From Planctomycetota bacterium (GTDB taxonomy: Bacteria; Planctomycetota; Phycisphaerae; UBA1845), in NCBI GenBank assembly GCA_024276605.1, contig JAJRWX010000012.1, positions 1 through 56,607 on the forward strand: a DNA stretch of 56,607 bases, written 5' to 3'. Of this stretch, positions 43,535-54,176 are shown piece after piece. Each line of letters begins with the position of its first letter. Position 1 is the first letter of the stretch. A program made the position numbers and the translations under genes. The notes beneath the pieces were generated by a model. It was not told the DNA's origin. It was given only the letters and a program-made list of their open reading frames with translations, and did no database searches.

Positions 43535-46500
43535 TCAAACCCTGACAGGTACCCTCGTGGCGTTATCCGACCCTGATAGAGTCGGGATACGCGGCATGAC
43601 GCGCTGCTTGGGGCCTAGAACGGTGACAGCGCGCTCGCCTAACGTAGCTGATAGCTTATCCAACAACATTTGGCTACACGTTACTTGTAACGTGGCATGA
43701 CATTCGATTTGAGCGATAAACTTATTTGAGGTTGGTACGCGCACGTAAACCGGACACTTACCTTGATGATCTCGTAACACTACGGCTAGTTCTCCAATCG
43801 GTGTCGTAGATGTGACATCAAGAATCAACGCCGTAGCTAACTGCCCAACGGCCTGATCCAGCGGGACGATACGACTGACGCGAAGCGAAGGCTCTTCGCG
43901 TTTACGATCGACCGTCCCTTCAAAAAATACTATCGCATCGGGTACGAGATCGGCACGATATGTCTCCAAATCTTCGGAGAATACGATAGCTTCGATGCGC
44001 CCTTTCAAATCTTCAATCGATACAATGCCCAATTTCTTTCCGGCATTGCGTCCACTGCGTGCCATCAAAGTCCTCACACTAGATATCATTCCACCAAGCA
44101 CGACGTTATCCCCGTCGTTATACTTAGCTAAATCAATCGTGGTGACCGTGGCACAGGCCTCGAGTATGGCTTCGTGAGAGGCCAACGGATGTCTGGTAAT
44201 ATAAAAACCCAACACGGCTTTTTCACGGGCAAGCATCTGCGCTTCCGACCACTCTGCACGACCAATCGGCGGCGCATTGGATACATCCGCATCATCAGCG
44301 CCACCGAACAGACTAATCTGCCCCGAACGCACATCCTGTTGATGAGCCTGCCCGACGGAAATGGCGCTGTCCAATACGTCCAGCAGGGCTTTGCGCATCG
44401 CACCGGTCACATCAAACGCACCGGCGCAGATCAAAGATTCTATCGCCGCCCGATTGACTCTGGTCAAATCCACCCGTTCACAAAAATCGTACAGGTCTTT
44501 ATACATACCGTCTTTTTCACGTTCAATAACAATCGCCTCGACCGCTTTACCACCGACTCCCTTGATCGCGCCAAGCCCGAAACGTATACAACCAGGCTTG
44601 GCCTCAATCCCTTCTTCTGCAAGAACCAATCTGGATTCAACCGCGAAGTCCAACTTGGAACTATTGATACTAGGTGGTTCCACGCTGATCCCCATATCTC
44701 GACATGCTTGCCGATATTCCGCAACTTTATCCGTGCTCGACATCTCATAAGTCATCAGCGCAGCCATAAACTCAACAGGGTGATAGGTCTTGAGCCAGGC
44801 CGTTTGAAAGGCGACAATCGCATACCCCGTCGAGTGTGCTTTGTTGAAGGCATAGCCACCGAATTTGAGAATATCCTCGAAAATTTGCTCGGCTGTCTTA
44901 CGATCTACACCATTCGCATCACATCCAGCTATAAATGGTTCGCGCATGGATTCGATTAAGTCAATCTTTTTCTTGCTGATGGCCTTCGCTAATCGAAACG
45001 CTGTTTTTAGTTCAATACCACCCAGACGATTCACCAACCGCGATACTTGCTCCTGGTAAACCATAATCCCATACGTTTCCTCAAGCACTTCCGTCATGGC
45101 AGGGTGCGGCGTGCTCCAAGCTTGACCGTGCTTGCGAGCGATGTATTCAGGGATGTACTCCATAGGTCCAGGTCGATACAAAGCATTCGCCGCGATAAGA
45201 TCTTCGATACGATTAGGCCGCATGCGCATAATGACATCACGCATCCCGCCGGACTCAAACTGAAAAACACCTTTCGTCTCCCCACGGGCGATTAGTTCAT
45301 ATACCCGTTGATCCCCTAGGTCGATCGTTTCGAGGTCAATCGTTTCACCCGTACTCTGCTGAGCTAATTGTCGCGCACGCTCTACCACACTGAGCGTACG
45401 AAGCCCCAAAAAGTCCATCTTCAGCAAACCGACGCGCTCGACCGTAGGACCATCAAACTGCGTAATCAAGGCATCTTGCCCGGCTGATTTGTACAACGGC
45501 AAAAAGTTTGTTAAAGGCTTATCCGCCACAACCACCCCGGCTGCGTGTATGCCTGCGTTTCGTGCGACCCCCTCCAAGCGTCTCCCGATATCAATCACGC
45601 GCTTCACCGTCTCATCAGATTCATATTGCTTGCGAAGTTCGGGTTCTTGATCCAACGCTTTGTCAAGCGTCATTTTCAATTCAGTTGGAATGAGTTTGGT
45701 CAACTCGTTGGCCCGCGCAAATTCCATACCCATGACACGCGCGACGTCCTTGACCGCCGCCTTGGCTTTGAGCGTACCGAAAGTAATAATTTGAGCCACG
45801 TGACCGTACTTGTCACGGACGTAGTCGATCAGTTTTGCACGACCATCTTGACAAATATCCAGATCGATATCCGGCATTTCATCTCGGTCGGGGTCCATAA
45901 AACGCTCGAAATACAGTCCATATCGAATCGGGTCTGGCCGAGACAGATAAAGACAATAAGCCACGACCGCACTACACCCGCTACCACGGGTGTTAACTGG
46001 AATTCCATGCTCTCGCGCATACTTAACGCAGTCCCAAACGATTAAAAAATAACTGGCAAAGCCCTTACTCGTGATAACTTCCAACTCATAATCAATGCGC
46101 TCGCGCAAAGCCGGCGTGATCTCATCGTAACGTTCAGCTGCCCCTTGATATACCAACTTTCGAAGATAATCCGCATCATCCAATGGCTCGCCTTCGTCGC
46201 TTTTGATTTCCGCAGGAACCTGATACACCGGCGCATGGCGCTGGTTCAAATCCAGTTCAAGATTGCACATATCCGCAATATGGAGCGTATTGGCTAGCGC
46301 TTCCGGATGGCCAGGAAACAATGATGCCATTTGCTCAGCATTTTTGAAAAAGAATTGGTCCGTGGGAAACTTGAATCGATCTTCATCCGACAACTGTTTA
46401 CCCGTATTGATACAACACAACACATCATGGGCCTCGACGTCATCATGTTCAAGGTAATGCACATCATTCGTGGCGATCAACCCAACCCCCAAGCGCTTAG

Positions 46501-47086
46501 CCATATCGATGAGTTCCGGATTTAGCCTCTGCTGATCCTCGATCTGATGATCCTGCAATTCCATGAAAAAACGATCGGGACCGAAAATATCAAGATACGT
46601 CTTGGCAGATTCCTCAGCCGCAGCGCGATCCCGCGTGAGAAACTGTTGCGGCACTTCTCCACCAATACAAGTACTGGTGCAGATAAGTCCGCCTGAATAT
46701 TCCCGCAGCACTTCCTTATCAATCCGCGGTTTGCGATAAAAACCTTCGGTATACCCGATGCTCGATAGACGTATCAGGTTTTGATACCCCTCAAGATTCA
46801 TCGCTAACAATAGCAGGTGATATGCTTCCTTACCCTCCGTCGCCTCGCGCGACTGACGATGCGTCTTAGCTAGATATGTTTCGCAGCCGATGATCGGCTT
46901 CACACCTGCTGCCTTAGCGGCTAAGTAAAATTCGATGGCCCCAAACATGTTTCCATGGTCGGTAATCGCCACGGCTGGCATATCAAATTCTTTGGCACGA
47001 CTAATCAGCGCTTTAATACGCGTAGCCCCATCAAGTAAGCTATAATGGGTATGTACGTGCAAATGAACGAAGTCGGGGTTGCTCAT
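43535..47086 (-). CDS. dnaE: DNA polymerase III alpha subunit DnaE
   Basis: The replicative polymerase, 1183 residues, of normal DnaE1 length. The N-terminal PHP domain starts FVHLHVHTHYSLLDGATR, followed by AVAITDHGNMFGAIEFY. The palm has GSGCSAVVAYCL and the catalytic DEMPDIDLDICQ, with a further motif GIHAAGVVVA. The fingers include GVFQFESGGMRDVI and YGIMVYQEQVSRL; the helix-hairpin-helix and OB-fold (LGGMISSVRT) follow. The start is ATG 47086 (MSNPDFVHLHVH), with AAAGGGATC directly upstream; the frame is open to 47143 but starts outside the family pattern. It is housekeeping and anchors the window as chromosomal. Confidence 0.96.
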   Translation of the reverse strand: MSNPDFVHLHVHTHYSLLDGATRIKALISRAKEFDMPAVAITDHGNMFGAIEFYLAAKAAGVKPIIGCETYLAKTHRQSREATEGKEAYHLLLLAMNLEGYQNLIRLSSIGYTEGFYRKPRIDKEVLREYSGGLICTSTCIGGEVPQQFLTRDRAAAEESAKTYLDIFGPDRFFMELQDHQIEDQQRLNPELIDMAKRLGVGLIATNDVHYLEHDDVEAHDVLCCINTGKQLSDEDRFKFPTDQFFFKNAEQMASLFPGHPEALANTLHIADMCNLELDLNQRHAPVYQVPAEIKSDEGEPLDDADYLRKLVYQGAAERYDEITPALRERIDYELEVITSKGFASYFLIVWDCVKYAREHGIPVNTRGSGCSAVVAYCLYLSRPDPIRYGLYFERFMDPDRDEMPDIDLDICQDGRAKLIDYVRDKYGHVAQIITFGTLKAKAAVKDVARVMGMEFARANELTKLIPTELKMTLDKALDQEPELRKQYESDETVKRVIDIGRRLEGVARNAGIHAAGVVVADKPLTNFLPLYKSAGQDALITQFDGPTVERVGLLKMDFLGLRTLSVVERARQLAQQSTGETIDLETIDLGDQRVYELIARGETKGVFQFESGGMRDVIMRMRPNRIEDLIAANALYRPGPMEYIPEYIARKHGQAWSTPHPAMTEVLEETYGIMVYQEQVSRLVNRLGGIELKTAFRLAKAISKKKIDLIESMREPFIAGCDANGVDRKTAEQIFEDILKFGGYAFNKAHSTGYAIVAFQTAWLKTYHPVEFMAALMTYEMSSTDKVAEYRQACRDMGISVEPPSINSSKLDFAVESRLVLAEEGIEAKPGCIRFGLGAIKGVGGKAVEAIVIEREKDGMYKDLYDFCERVDLTRVNRAAIESLICAGAFDVTGAMRKALLDVLDSAISVGQAHQQDVRSGQISLFGGADDADVSNAPPIGRAEWSEAQMLAREKAVLGFYITRHPLASHEAILEACATVTTIDLAKYNDGDNVVLGGMISSVRTLMARSGRNAGKKLGIVSIEDLKGRIEAIVFSEDLETYRADLVPDAIVFFEGTVDRKREEPSLRVSRIVPLDQAVGQLATALILDVTSTTPIGELAVVLRDHQGKCPVYVRVPTSNKFIAQIECHATLQVTCSQMLLDKLSATLGERAVTVLGPKQRVMPRIPTLSGSDNATRVPVRV

Positions 47087-47277
47087 GATCCCTTTAGCAT
47101 CCTTTCCAAGCGATCGTCTTTCGAAATCTTTCAGTATAGGCACTGGGCTGACGGCTATCGTATCGATTCAAGCAACGACGTCTACGGTACATCGCTTACT
47201 CAACATCAAAGAGGTGATACAAGAGTGTAATCCCCTGTAGCAGATTTCACAAAGAGTTCACAGCGCAAGACACTCAT

Positions 47278-49665
47278 TCAATCTACCGTATCTAGGCGCC
47301 GACGGAATTCAGCGATAAACGTCTGACAGTCCGGCGTGTTACACTGCTGCTCACATAAGTCGATGAATTTCCGCGCGAGATCAACCTGACCATCAGCTAA
47401 CCAAAGTTCACCCGCGACACATAAAGTCCAAGGCAGTTCGGGATGTTGCATCCCCCAGTTGACCAGCGCCTGTTGCAACCGCTTGCGGGCATCCACCGTG
47501 TCAGGATCATTCCCTGTTAATGTCGATACGCGCGACGCGGCACGCTGATATTTTACGCCATGAAAATCAATCAGCGCCATCGTCGCTTTCAACAACGGCA
47601 CATCATCACGCCTCGGTATCGTATCCAACATCTTCGAAGCGATAGATATTTCTCCTGATTGGACCTTATCAAATAGTAATTGGGCAAGGTTCAACCTGGC
47701 CAAAGCATTTTCAGGGTCAACCCGCAAAACAAATTGATAAGCGTGCATAGCCTCCTTAATTTTACCCAATGCAGCATAAGCCACACCAAGGTTGATGCGA
47801 GCCGTTGTGTTCTCCGGCATCCAAGAAAGCAACGTTTCCAAACGATCTACCGCTGCCATGTATGAAGTAGGCGTAGCCTGGGCTATATCGAGTTCCGCCA
47901 GCGCCAAGATAGCCGGTACTTCGTAGGCATTATTGCGCACCGCTTGCTCATACAGACGCCGCGCATCGCCATGGCGCCGCTCATCACGATAAATTTGTCC
48001 CAGTTGATTGATCCACGGGTTCTTCAACGGCGCCATCTCAATCGCCTGCTCGTAGTAATCTATCGCTAAATTGGTAGAACCAATCTCATGATAGATCATG
48101 GCTAAGCGGTAACGAACCGACGCACTCTTCGGATCCAAATCCATCGCTCGTTGCAGCGAATCAATCGCATCATCCGTTTGGCCAAGCTTAAACTGAGATG
48201 CAGCGATGGCCTGTAGCGCATCGCTTATCAATTGGCTATCCTGTTCATGAACGAATTCATATCGAGCAGCCTCGATCGCTTTTTCATATTGCTCATCGTT
48301 ATAATACGCCCAGGCCAGCCTTTCATGCACATGTGGAAAACCTTCAAATAGCGTGGCCAGACGCTGGGATTTTCGCAATGGTAATTCGTAGAACCACGAG
48401 ACATGCCAACTCATAGCCAGCAGAGCCACAAAAAGTATGCCGCCACCACAATATAATGCCACAGAAGCGGCACGTTTTCCCGCGCTACTAACCATACGCT
48501 CATAAAAGGACATGACAGCCAACGACACGAACCATAGCAGGCCAATGATCGGCAAATACATGTAACGATCAGCCGCCAAGGTATTTCGCGTAGGTACCAG
48601 TTGAAGCGTAGCCGCAATGGTCACAAGAAACCATCCAAACGCTAGCGCTGCAGACCGGTTTCGCCTCGCACTGATGCCAACCCAAACAAAGGCTGGGATC
48701 ACCGTTAATATCGCTACCAGCGTGCGCCACTCAAACCAGTGCACATTGCCCGGTGCAGGATACCAACTCGCCAAACCCACCGGCCACACAAAATGCTGGA
48801 AATACCAAGCTAGCGATAGCAGCGCCCGTACTGTCGTAGACCCCAACATATGTGTGCGTGCCCCCTCAAACATTCCCGCCTGGGATGTGGCACCAATATT
48901 CACCCAGACAAAAAATCCCGTCATAACCGTAATCACAGCCCAGAGGAAGATAAACGGTCGATCAAATTTTCGCCGCTGCACCAGCGGTACGATCAGTAAC
49001 AATAAAGGCAAGCCAACGCGGATTTTACTAATCGCGCACAGCAGGGCACAACATACCGTAGCCACCACCCACCATGCACGCCGAGACATCAGCCATCGCT
49101 GCAAGCAAACAATGGTCGCTAACGCAAAGCATGTAGACAGTAACATCATGCGCCCATTGATCCACGCGACGACCTCAACCTGCAACGGATGAACCGCAAA
49201 GCCCATCGCCACAACAAACGCAATCAAAGCACTTCTTCTACTGGTACGATCCACCGATAGTCGATTCACTACGCAAAATACAAGCAATGCGTTGCACACG
49301 TGCAGCAGTACATTGGTCAAATGAAAAAGCCAAGCACCCGCATCAACACCATCGGCAAAAAGATCAAACTGCTCGGCGATCCAAAACTCGAAAGAAAAAC
49401 TAAGCAGCGGAATGGGCTGGTACAAATCGCGATGAATAATACGAAAAAGCTCAAGGGCATGAGTGAGTGATGGATGATTAACCAACACATGATTGAGCAC
49501 TAGTCGATGATCGTCGCCACCGATAAAGGTACCCCGCAAGGTAGGTATCCCCATCATGAGCGCAGCTACCGCGATGAAAATGAGATAGACCGCGACCCCA
49601 CGCAGCCCGCGCGCCGGCGCTTCCGCCTGCATCGCCATAAACTTGTTCGTGACATCTTCTGACAT
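47278..49665 (-). CDS. Multi-spanning membrane protein with C-terminal TPR repeats (TMTC-like)
   Basis: A 795-residue protein. About ten predicted membrane helices span residues 20-430, with GTFIGGDDHRLVLNH after the first, a loop in the place where TMTC/PMT-type glycosyltransferases carry acidic catalytic residues. From about 450 there are eight or so tetratricopeptide repeats (KAIEAARYEFVHEQ, DAIDSLQRAMDLDPKSASVR, LAIDYYEQAIEMAP, ARRLYEQAVRNNAYE, EAMHAYQFVLRVDPENALAR). This resembles the bacterial relatives of TMTC O-mannosyltransferases, but enzymatic function is inferred only. I start at ATG 49665 (MSEDVTNKF); upstream codons run into a repeat-like sequence (PLPHGRGSV), so the longer frame is doubtful. 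No ribosome binding site is clear. Confidence 0.7.
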   Translation of the reverse strand: MSEDVTNKFMAMQAEAPARGLRGVAVYLIFIAVAALMMGIPTLRGTFIGGDDHRLVLNHVLVNHPSLTHALELFRIIHRDLYQPIPLLSFSFEFWIAEQFDLFADGVDAGAWLFHLTNVLLHVCNALLVFCVVNRLSVDRTSRRSALIAFVVAMGFAVHPLQVEVVAWINGRMMLLSTCFALATIVCLQRWLMSRRAWWVVATVCCALLCAISKIRVGLPLLLLIVPLVQRRKFDRPFIFLWAVITVMTGFFVWVNIGATSQAGMFEGARTHMLGSTTVRALLSLAWYFQHFVWPVGLASWYPAPGNVHWFEWRTLVAILTVIPAFVWVGISARRNRSAALAFGWFLVTIAATLQLVPTRNTLAADRYMYLPIIGLLWFVSLAVMSFYERMVSSAGKRAASVALYCGGGILFVALLAMSWHVSWFYELPLRKSQRLATLFEGFPHVHERLAWAYYNDEQYEKAIEAARYEFVHEQDSQLISDALQAIAASQFKLGQTDDAIDSLQRAMDLDPKSASVRYRLAMIYHEIGSTNLAIDYYEQAIEMAPLKNPWINQLGQIYRDERRHGDARRLYEQAVRNNAYEVPAILALAELDIAQATPTSYMAAVDRLETLLSWMPENTTARINLGVAYAALGKIKEAMHAYQFVLRVDPENALARLNLAQLLFDKVQSGEISIASKMLDTIPRRDDVPLLKATMALIDFHGVKYQRAASRVSTLTGNDPDTVDARKRLQQALVNWGMQHPELPWTLCVAGELWLADGQVDLARKFIDLCEQQCNTPDCQTFIAEFRRRLDTVD

Positions 49666-49680
49666 AGCTTGTGCAATCTT

Positions 49681-49707
49681 AACCGAACCGCGTCCGTGAG
49701 GAAGCGG
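49681..49707. repeat. Possible dispersed repeat (translates PHGRGSV)
   Basis: The minus strand encodes a PLPHGRGSV-type string, which I recall as frequently translated from dispersed repeats in planctomycete genomes. Only this copy occurs here, so the call rests on memory of similar sequences. Confidence 0.25.
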
Positions 49708-49879
49708 CCCTTCACGGCACACAGCGCTGTCCCATCCTCTCAGCAACCATCACCGCTCAGATAACTCATCGTTTCACGAATATCGCTACACGACACGGAG
49801 TTAACACACTATGATGATGCATGTGAATGCCCAACATGAGTAAGCGAGAAAGATTGATTTAGCCGATACTGGTTCAAGT

Positions 49880-51088
49880 ATGACACGCACCAAACACACT
49901 ATTCACTTGGCCCTTGGCATAGGCGTGTGGGCTATCACACTGACCGGCCTATCGATGGCAGGATACGCGGTCTACGAAACGACCACCCGACCCAGCGTAA
50001 CCTTCACCATCAACACCGACACTCCTCACCTACTTCAACCTGGTGATCTTGTTTACCTGCAAACCGGCAGCGGCTTACAATCAGCGGGTGAAATTATCAC
50101 CGTCACCCATGATCGATCCGCACTGACGGTCATACTCAAACCTGACAAGGCAAAGCAAATAAACACATCAACGCTAGCAACCATATGGCAAACACCGTTC
50201 TCTGTTGAAGACGCATTAGATGCACTACTCCCGCCTGACATCCAAGACGACATCGCTGCGCAGATCGCTGCCGAATGGCAGGTTCACCAGGCGGCGCTAT
50301 CGGCTATCTGGAACCCTATCGTTGCTGAGATCGCTACGGATTTTCTTACGCTGGTTCATCCACAAATCGAAGCAGCACTCCAGAAACGTGAAGATATCTT
50401 ATGGCATATTGCCCAAGCCCACGGGCAGCGGCTTTCACAACATTGGCCCCAAATCCAGCAAGAATTGTCACCCATCCTCCAGCAGCATCTCACGCCGGTA
50501 CTAGCTCGTCTGATTAACGAAGCTTTGGTTGAAGCGCCCAAGCTCAATATCGCCTGGCTCATCGCGCGTGGACGCTTCGGCGATGCGTATCAACAAATGT
50601 TAGACTGGATGACTCAATACCTTACGCAATTGCCGGAAGAGGATAAACAAGCTTTGTTAGACGCCATACACACCACCTGGCAGACGGCGCGCAATAATCC
50701 AACGATCAGCGAAATTTTTTCCACCATAGGTTACCAAGTCTTGGAAGATGAAGCGCTGGCCCGCGCTTTAACCGACATCTATCGAGAAGCCGTCGCAGAC
50801 AATCCACAAACAGCCAACTTTTTTCGAGATCGACTGATCAACTCACCACGCGTACGCGAAGAATTCTATGACCTGATGGAGCGGTTCGCACCAACAGCGC
50901 GGCACATCGCCGCCCGTTGCTTGTTCCAAGACGACGGGACCACCAGACCGGAGATTGTCCACCTAGTTCGTTCGATCGCGCTGCGCCGCCGTGTATCGTG
51001 GATCACATTAACCACCATCGATCCCCACGCCACCCTGCTCACACCTCATGCGTCGATCCCCGTCACAGACAAAAGGCAGCCTCGATGA
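49880..51088 (+). CDS. MCE/MlaD-like membrane-anchored lipid transport protein
   Basis: A 402-residue protein with one N-terminal membrane helix (about 10-31) followed by a short MCE-like beta segment (SVTFTINTDTPHLLQPGDLV, YLQTGSGLQSAGEIITV; LLQPGDLVYLQTG fits the MCE strand pattern). The rest (from about 112) is helical, with heptad-like Leu and Gln content, and may form a periplasmic tube or bridge. The start is ATG 49880. It overlaps the next gene by 4 bases (ATGA), and that gene encodes an MlaF-MlaE fusion, which makes a lipid-transport role likely. No MlaB or MlaC gene is nearby. The MCE domain is weak, so I give moderate confidence to this name. Confidence 0.6.
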   Translation: MTRTKHTIHLALGIGVWAITLTGLSMAGYAVYETTTRPSVTFTINTDTPHLLQPGDLVYLQTGSGLQSAGEIITVTHDRSALTVILKPDKAKQINTSTLATIWQTPFSVEDALDALLPPDIQDDIAAQIAAEWQVHQAALSAIWNPIVAEIATDFLTLVHPQIEAALQKREDILWHIAQAHGQRLSQHWPQIQQELSPILQQHLTPVLARLINEALVEAPKLNIAWLIARGRFGDAYQQMLDWMTQYLTQLPEEDKQALLDAIHTTWQTARNNPTISEIFSTIGYQVLEDEALARALTDIYREAVADNPQTANFFRDRLINSPRVREEFYDLMERFAPTARHIAARCLFQDDGTTRPEIVHLVRSIALRRRVSWITLTTIDPHATLLTPHASIPVTDKRQPR

Positions 51089-52656
51089 CGCCTTCACCAA
51101 CGACACCTTGCGGTTTATCAGCCCGCGACGTCACCATCACACTGCCCAACGGTACAAAACTCTTGGATCGCGCCAACCTGATAGCTCCAGCCTCAAGCCT
51201 AGTCATCCTGGCCGGTCCCAGCGGTTGCGGTAAAACAACGCTACTTCGTTGGCTTGCTAATCTTCCCGACGACTCGCCTGCCGCTGTAACCGTCGAGGGG
51301 AAAATCGAATTTACATGCGACAAGCAAAACGCCGAACCACATAGCCGTGGCAACGTGGGTTTAGTCTTCCAAAACCTCGCACTATTCGACGAGCTTTCTC
51401 CCGAGGCCAATGTCCAATTCGCTATCGACCATCGACGGCCTCATCAACCAGCACACACGAATGCAAAAGAACAATTGAAACAACTTCGGATACCGCTCGA
51501 CACACCGCTTTCACGATTAAGCGGGGGCGAAAGGCAACGCGTCGCCGTCGCACGAACCCTAGCGACCCATCCGCCGATCCTATTATTCGACGAACCCACA
51601 ACCGGACTCGACCAAGCCACAGCCCGATCCGTTGCCCAGCTCATCGCAGACACACAACAACGACAACAGGCGACCGTGATCGTCGTTACACACGATTACG
51701 CGCCTTTCCTCCCGCACAACCCCAAGCTATATCTCTTGAACCCACACGAACGAAATATAGGCATGGTCCAAGAAGAGGAGCTTCGCGCTTTCTTCCAAAA
51801 CCCTCAACCCGCCGCATTGCGCAACCAACTTTCTAACCAGCCGATAAATGCATGGCCGGACAAACCTTGGATCAAATGGCTAACAGGACCGGGAGAAGTT
51901 CTGGGCAATCTAATCCTCTGGCCGTTAGCGCTGCTCGGCGGCTGGCGACGACCTCGTTGGAAACTACGTTATTTTTGGCACTACATGTGGATGGTCGGAC
52001 TTGGATCGACAGCGATTTACGTCGCGATTGCCGGGGCCATGCTGGGCTTCGTCTTCACCTCGTTTAGTTTCTCGCAAATGCCCTATGCGCAGGTCACAGT
52101 GCCCTTGGTCACGCAAGAGTTGTTAGCCGCCGTGGGCGTGAGCACCTTCCGCATTATCGTCCCATTAATGATCGCCGTCCTATTAGCCGGTAAATGCGGG
52201 GCGGCCATCGCTGCCGATGTCGGCGCTCGACGTATCACGCAACAATTCGACGCCCTCTCAAGCTTCGATGTTGAACCGAGACATTACCTTTACGGTAATA
52301 TTGGCCTAGCCCTGATTATCGCCTGTCCCCTGCTATCATTACTAGCCTACGTCACCAACGTCTACGCTGCGATGATCGCATACCTGTTGGCCACCGGCGA
52401 TGGTTCATTAGCTGTTTTCGACCGCAATTTTTTTTCCATCGTGTGGCCCATAAATAGCAACCTACCTCGCGGTATCGGATGGGTATTAACTAAAGGTGCC
52501 ATCGGCGGGCTTGTTATTAGCACCGTGGCATACACCCTGGGTGCGCGTCCGAAATCCGCTTCCGTAGAGGTTAGTCGAGATGTAGGTTTGTCCATTTTCT
52601 GGGGCTCACTAGGGGTACTCACCCTTCATTCCATTTTCACTTTCATTGAGTTTTGA
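51085..52656 (+). CDS. Fused MlaF-MlaE-type ABC transporter (ATPase and permease in one chain)
   Basis: A 523-residue single-chain transporter for lipids between membranes. The ATPase half has Walker A GPSGCGKTTL (44-53), Q-loop VGLVFQNLALFDE, signature LSGGERQR (145-152), Walker B ILLFDEPTTGLD (165-176) and H-loop VTHD (201-204). A linker (about 225-290) joins an MlaE permease with five or so helices, including the hallmark LAGKCGAAIAADVGARRI (367-384) and ITQQFDALSSFDVEP. In most bacteria MlaF and MlaE are separate subunits. The start is ATG 51085, overlapping the MCE gene stop by 4 bases; the frame is open further upstream inside the MCE gene but lacks domain similarity there. Confidence 0.85.
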   Translation: MTPSPTTPCGLSARDVTITLPNGTKLLDRANLIAPASSLVILAGPSGCGKTTLLRWLANLPDDSPAAVTVEGKIEFTCDKQNAEPHSRGNVGLVFQNLALFDELSPEANVQFAIDHRRPHQPAHTNAKEQLKQLRIPLDTPLSRLSGGERQRVAVARTLATHPPILLFDEPTTGLDQATARSVAQLIADTQQRQQATVIVVTHDYAPFLPHNPKLYLLNPHERNIGMVQEEELRAFFQNPQPAALRNQLSNQPINAWPDKPWIKWLTGPGEVLGNLILWPLALLGGWRRPRWKLRYFWHYMWMVGLGSTAIYVAIAGAMLGFVFTSFSFSQMPYAQVTVPLVTQELLAAVGVSTFRIIVPLMIAVLLAGKCGAAIAADVGARRITQQFDALSSFDVEPRHYLYGNIGLALIIACPLLSLLAYVTNVYAAMIAYLLATGDGSLAVFDRNFFSIVWPINSNLPRGIGWVLTKGAIGGLVISTVAYTLGARPKSASVEVSRDVGLSIFWGSLGVLTLHSIFTFIEF

Positions 52657-53129
52657 TCGGACTCTATTGCCCATATCCTCCAAGTCTGATCCCATCGTCC
52701 GCGAACAACACTTACGATTACGACATCTTTCCACAACGCTAGGCCCCCATAAAGACGTTCACCACACACACCACTCACCACATGAACGGCACCGCACGCC
52801 AAGCGGACCTTATCCCCAATAGGTTATCGAAACTCAGCCTGCTTATTCGGCCTATCCCTGCGCCATCCGGGACACGCGTGACACCCCCCATAATGTTAAC
52901 GAGAAGAACCGTCCATTTAGTGTCATCATTATGTCACTATAAATCTCACCGCGATCTTCCTACGTCCCATTTAACCCTATGATAACCGGATAATCGATAC
53001 GAACAGAATAACAAATGTTACTTATCGCGCCAGCCACTTCGTCCTCTAAATAGCCAAGAAAATTCACCTATAAAGTTCGACCCGGGCAACGTCGATAGCG
53101 ATGCAGAAGGAAAGATGCCCTAGAGACTA
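52657..53129. other. Intergenic region, no gene recognised
   Basis: 473 bases without a protein-like ORF. An imperfect palindrome TAGTGTCATCATTATGTCACTA lies at about 52918-52939, a possible regulator site upstream of the HD-GYP gene. No terminator with a T-run follows the transporter. Confidence 0.3.
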
Positions 53130-54176
53130 ATGAACATGAAGGCAAAAACAACCATCGTCATATTGGACACCGACGTACGACGCCGCGCACGGTTAACAGA
53201 GGTATTGTCAGGCGACTTCACCTGCCTAGGTGGGTCATCCTGGCCAAGCGTTGCCCACGATATACATAACCATACACGCATCGCCTTCGTGGTGCGCATG
53301 GACGATCATAGCCAGGCCCGCATGAAATTGGCCATCAGTGCTATTCGACGCGTACATCGCAACCAAGCCATCATCGCTATCGTACCCACCGACTACGCTC
53401 TGCTCATGCGTGCGGCTTTCCGGGCCGGCGCTACGGACTGCGTTGAGCAATCCATCAGCGACTACGACTTGCGTCGCTGCATCGCCCAGGCGATTTTCGT
53501 TGCGGGCCTGGCTGACAAGCAGGAAAAATTGAGCGATTGGATGGTGTTCGCACGAGACCAACTATCAACAGAATACACCGAAACAACCCGCGCCCTCGTT
53601 GCCGCCGTTGAAGCCAAGGATCCCTATACGCGTACGCACTCCATGGCTGTGGCAGACTTGGCTGCAGGTATAGGCCAACGACTCTCTCTGCCGGATGCCA
53701 CGCTCAGCGCACTACGAACCGCTGCCCTACTACACGATATAGGAAAAATTGGTATTCCCGATGCGATATTAACCAAACCCGGACGACTCAGCGAAATGGA
53801 GTTTGACGAAGTCAGGCGACATCCCGAAACCGGCGCAGCTATTTTAGGTCATGCCAAACAATTTGCCGATGTCCGCCCCATGATTTTACACCATCACGAA
53901 CACTTCGACGGCAACGGTTATCCAGCAGGTTTAGCCGGCGATAACATTCCTATCGGCGCTCGCGTACTCGCCATGGCTGACGCACTGGATGCCATGCTAT
54001 CGCCACGTAGTTATAAATCCGCGTATAGCATTGAACGGGTCATCCAAGAAATACATGCAGCCAAAGGTAAACAATTCGACCCGCACGTCGCAGACGTCAC
54101 CCTAGCCTGGCTCCAGCAGGACCCACAAGCATTCCAGTCAAGTTCGCCGGCTAGAGCAAGCTCTTATACTGTGTAG
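53130..54176 (+). CDS. HD-GYP domain protein with degenerate receiver domain
   Basis: A 348-residue protein, probably a c-di-GMP phosphodiesterase. Residues 1-125 resemble a response-regulator receiver (IVILDTDVRRRARL; FRAGATDCVEQ), but the usual phospho-Asp environment is replaced by VVRMDDHS, so phosphorylation is uncertain. The HD-GYP domain is complete: DPYTRTHS, LLHDIGKIGIPDAIL (HD at 202-203), RRHPETGAAIL, HHHEHFDGNGYPAGL (HHxxxxGxGYP) and ARVLAMADALDAM. Two start codons are possible, ATG 53130 and ATG 53136; neither has a good ribosome binding site. It may link c-di-GMP levels to surface functions such as the pilus locus (inference). Confidence 0.9.
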   Translation: MNMKAKTTIVILDTDVRRRARLTEVLSGDFTCLGGSSWPSVAHDIHNHTRIAFVVRMDDHSQARMKLAISAIRRVHRNQAIIAIVPTDYALLMRAAFRAGATDCVEQSISDYDLRRCIAQAIFVAGLADKQEKLSDWMVFARDQLSTEYTETTRALVAAVEAKDPYTRTHSMAVADLAAGIGQRLSLPDATLSALRTAALLHDIGKIGIPDAILTKPGRLSEMEFDEVRRHPETGAAILGHAKQFADVRPMILHHHEHFDGNGYPAGLAGDNIPIGARVLAMADALDAMLSPRSYKSAYSIERVIQEIHAAKGKQFDPHVADVTLAWLQQDPQAFQSSSPARASSYTV

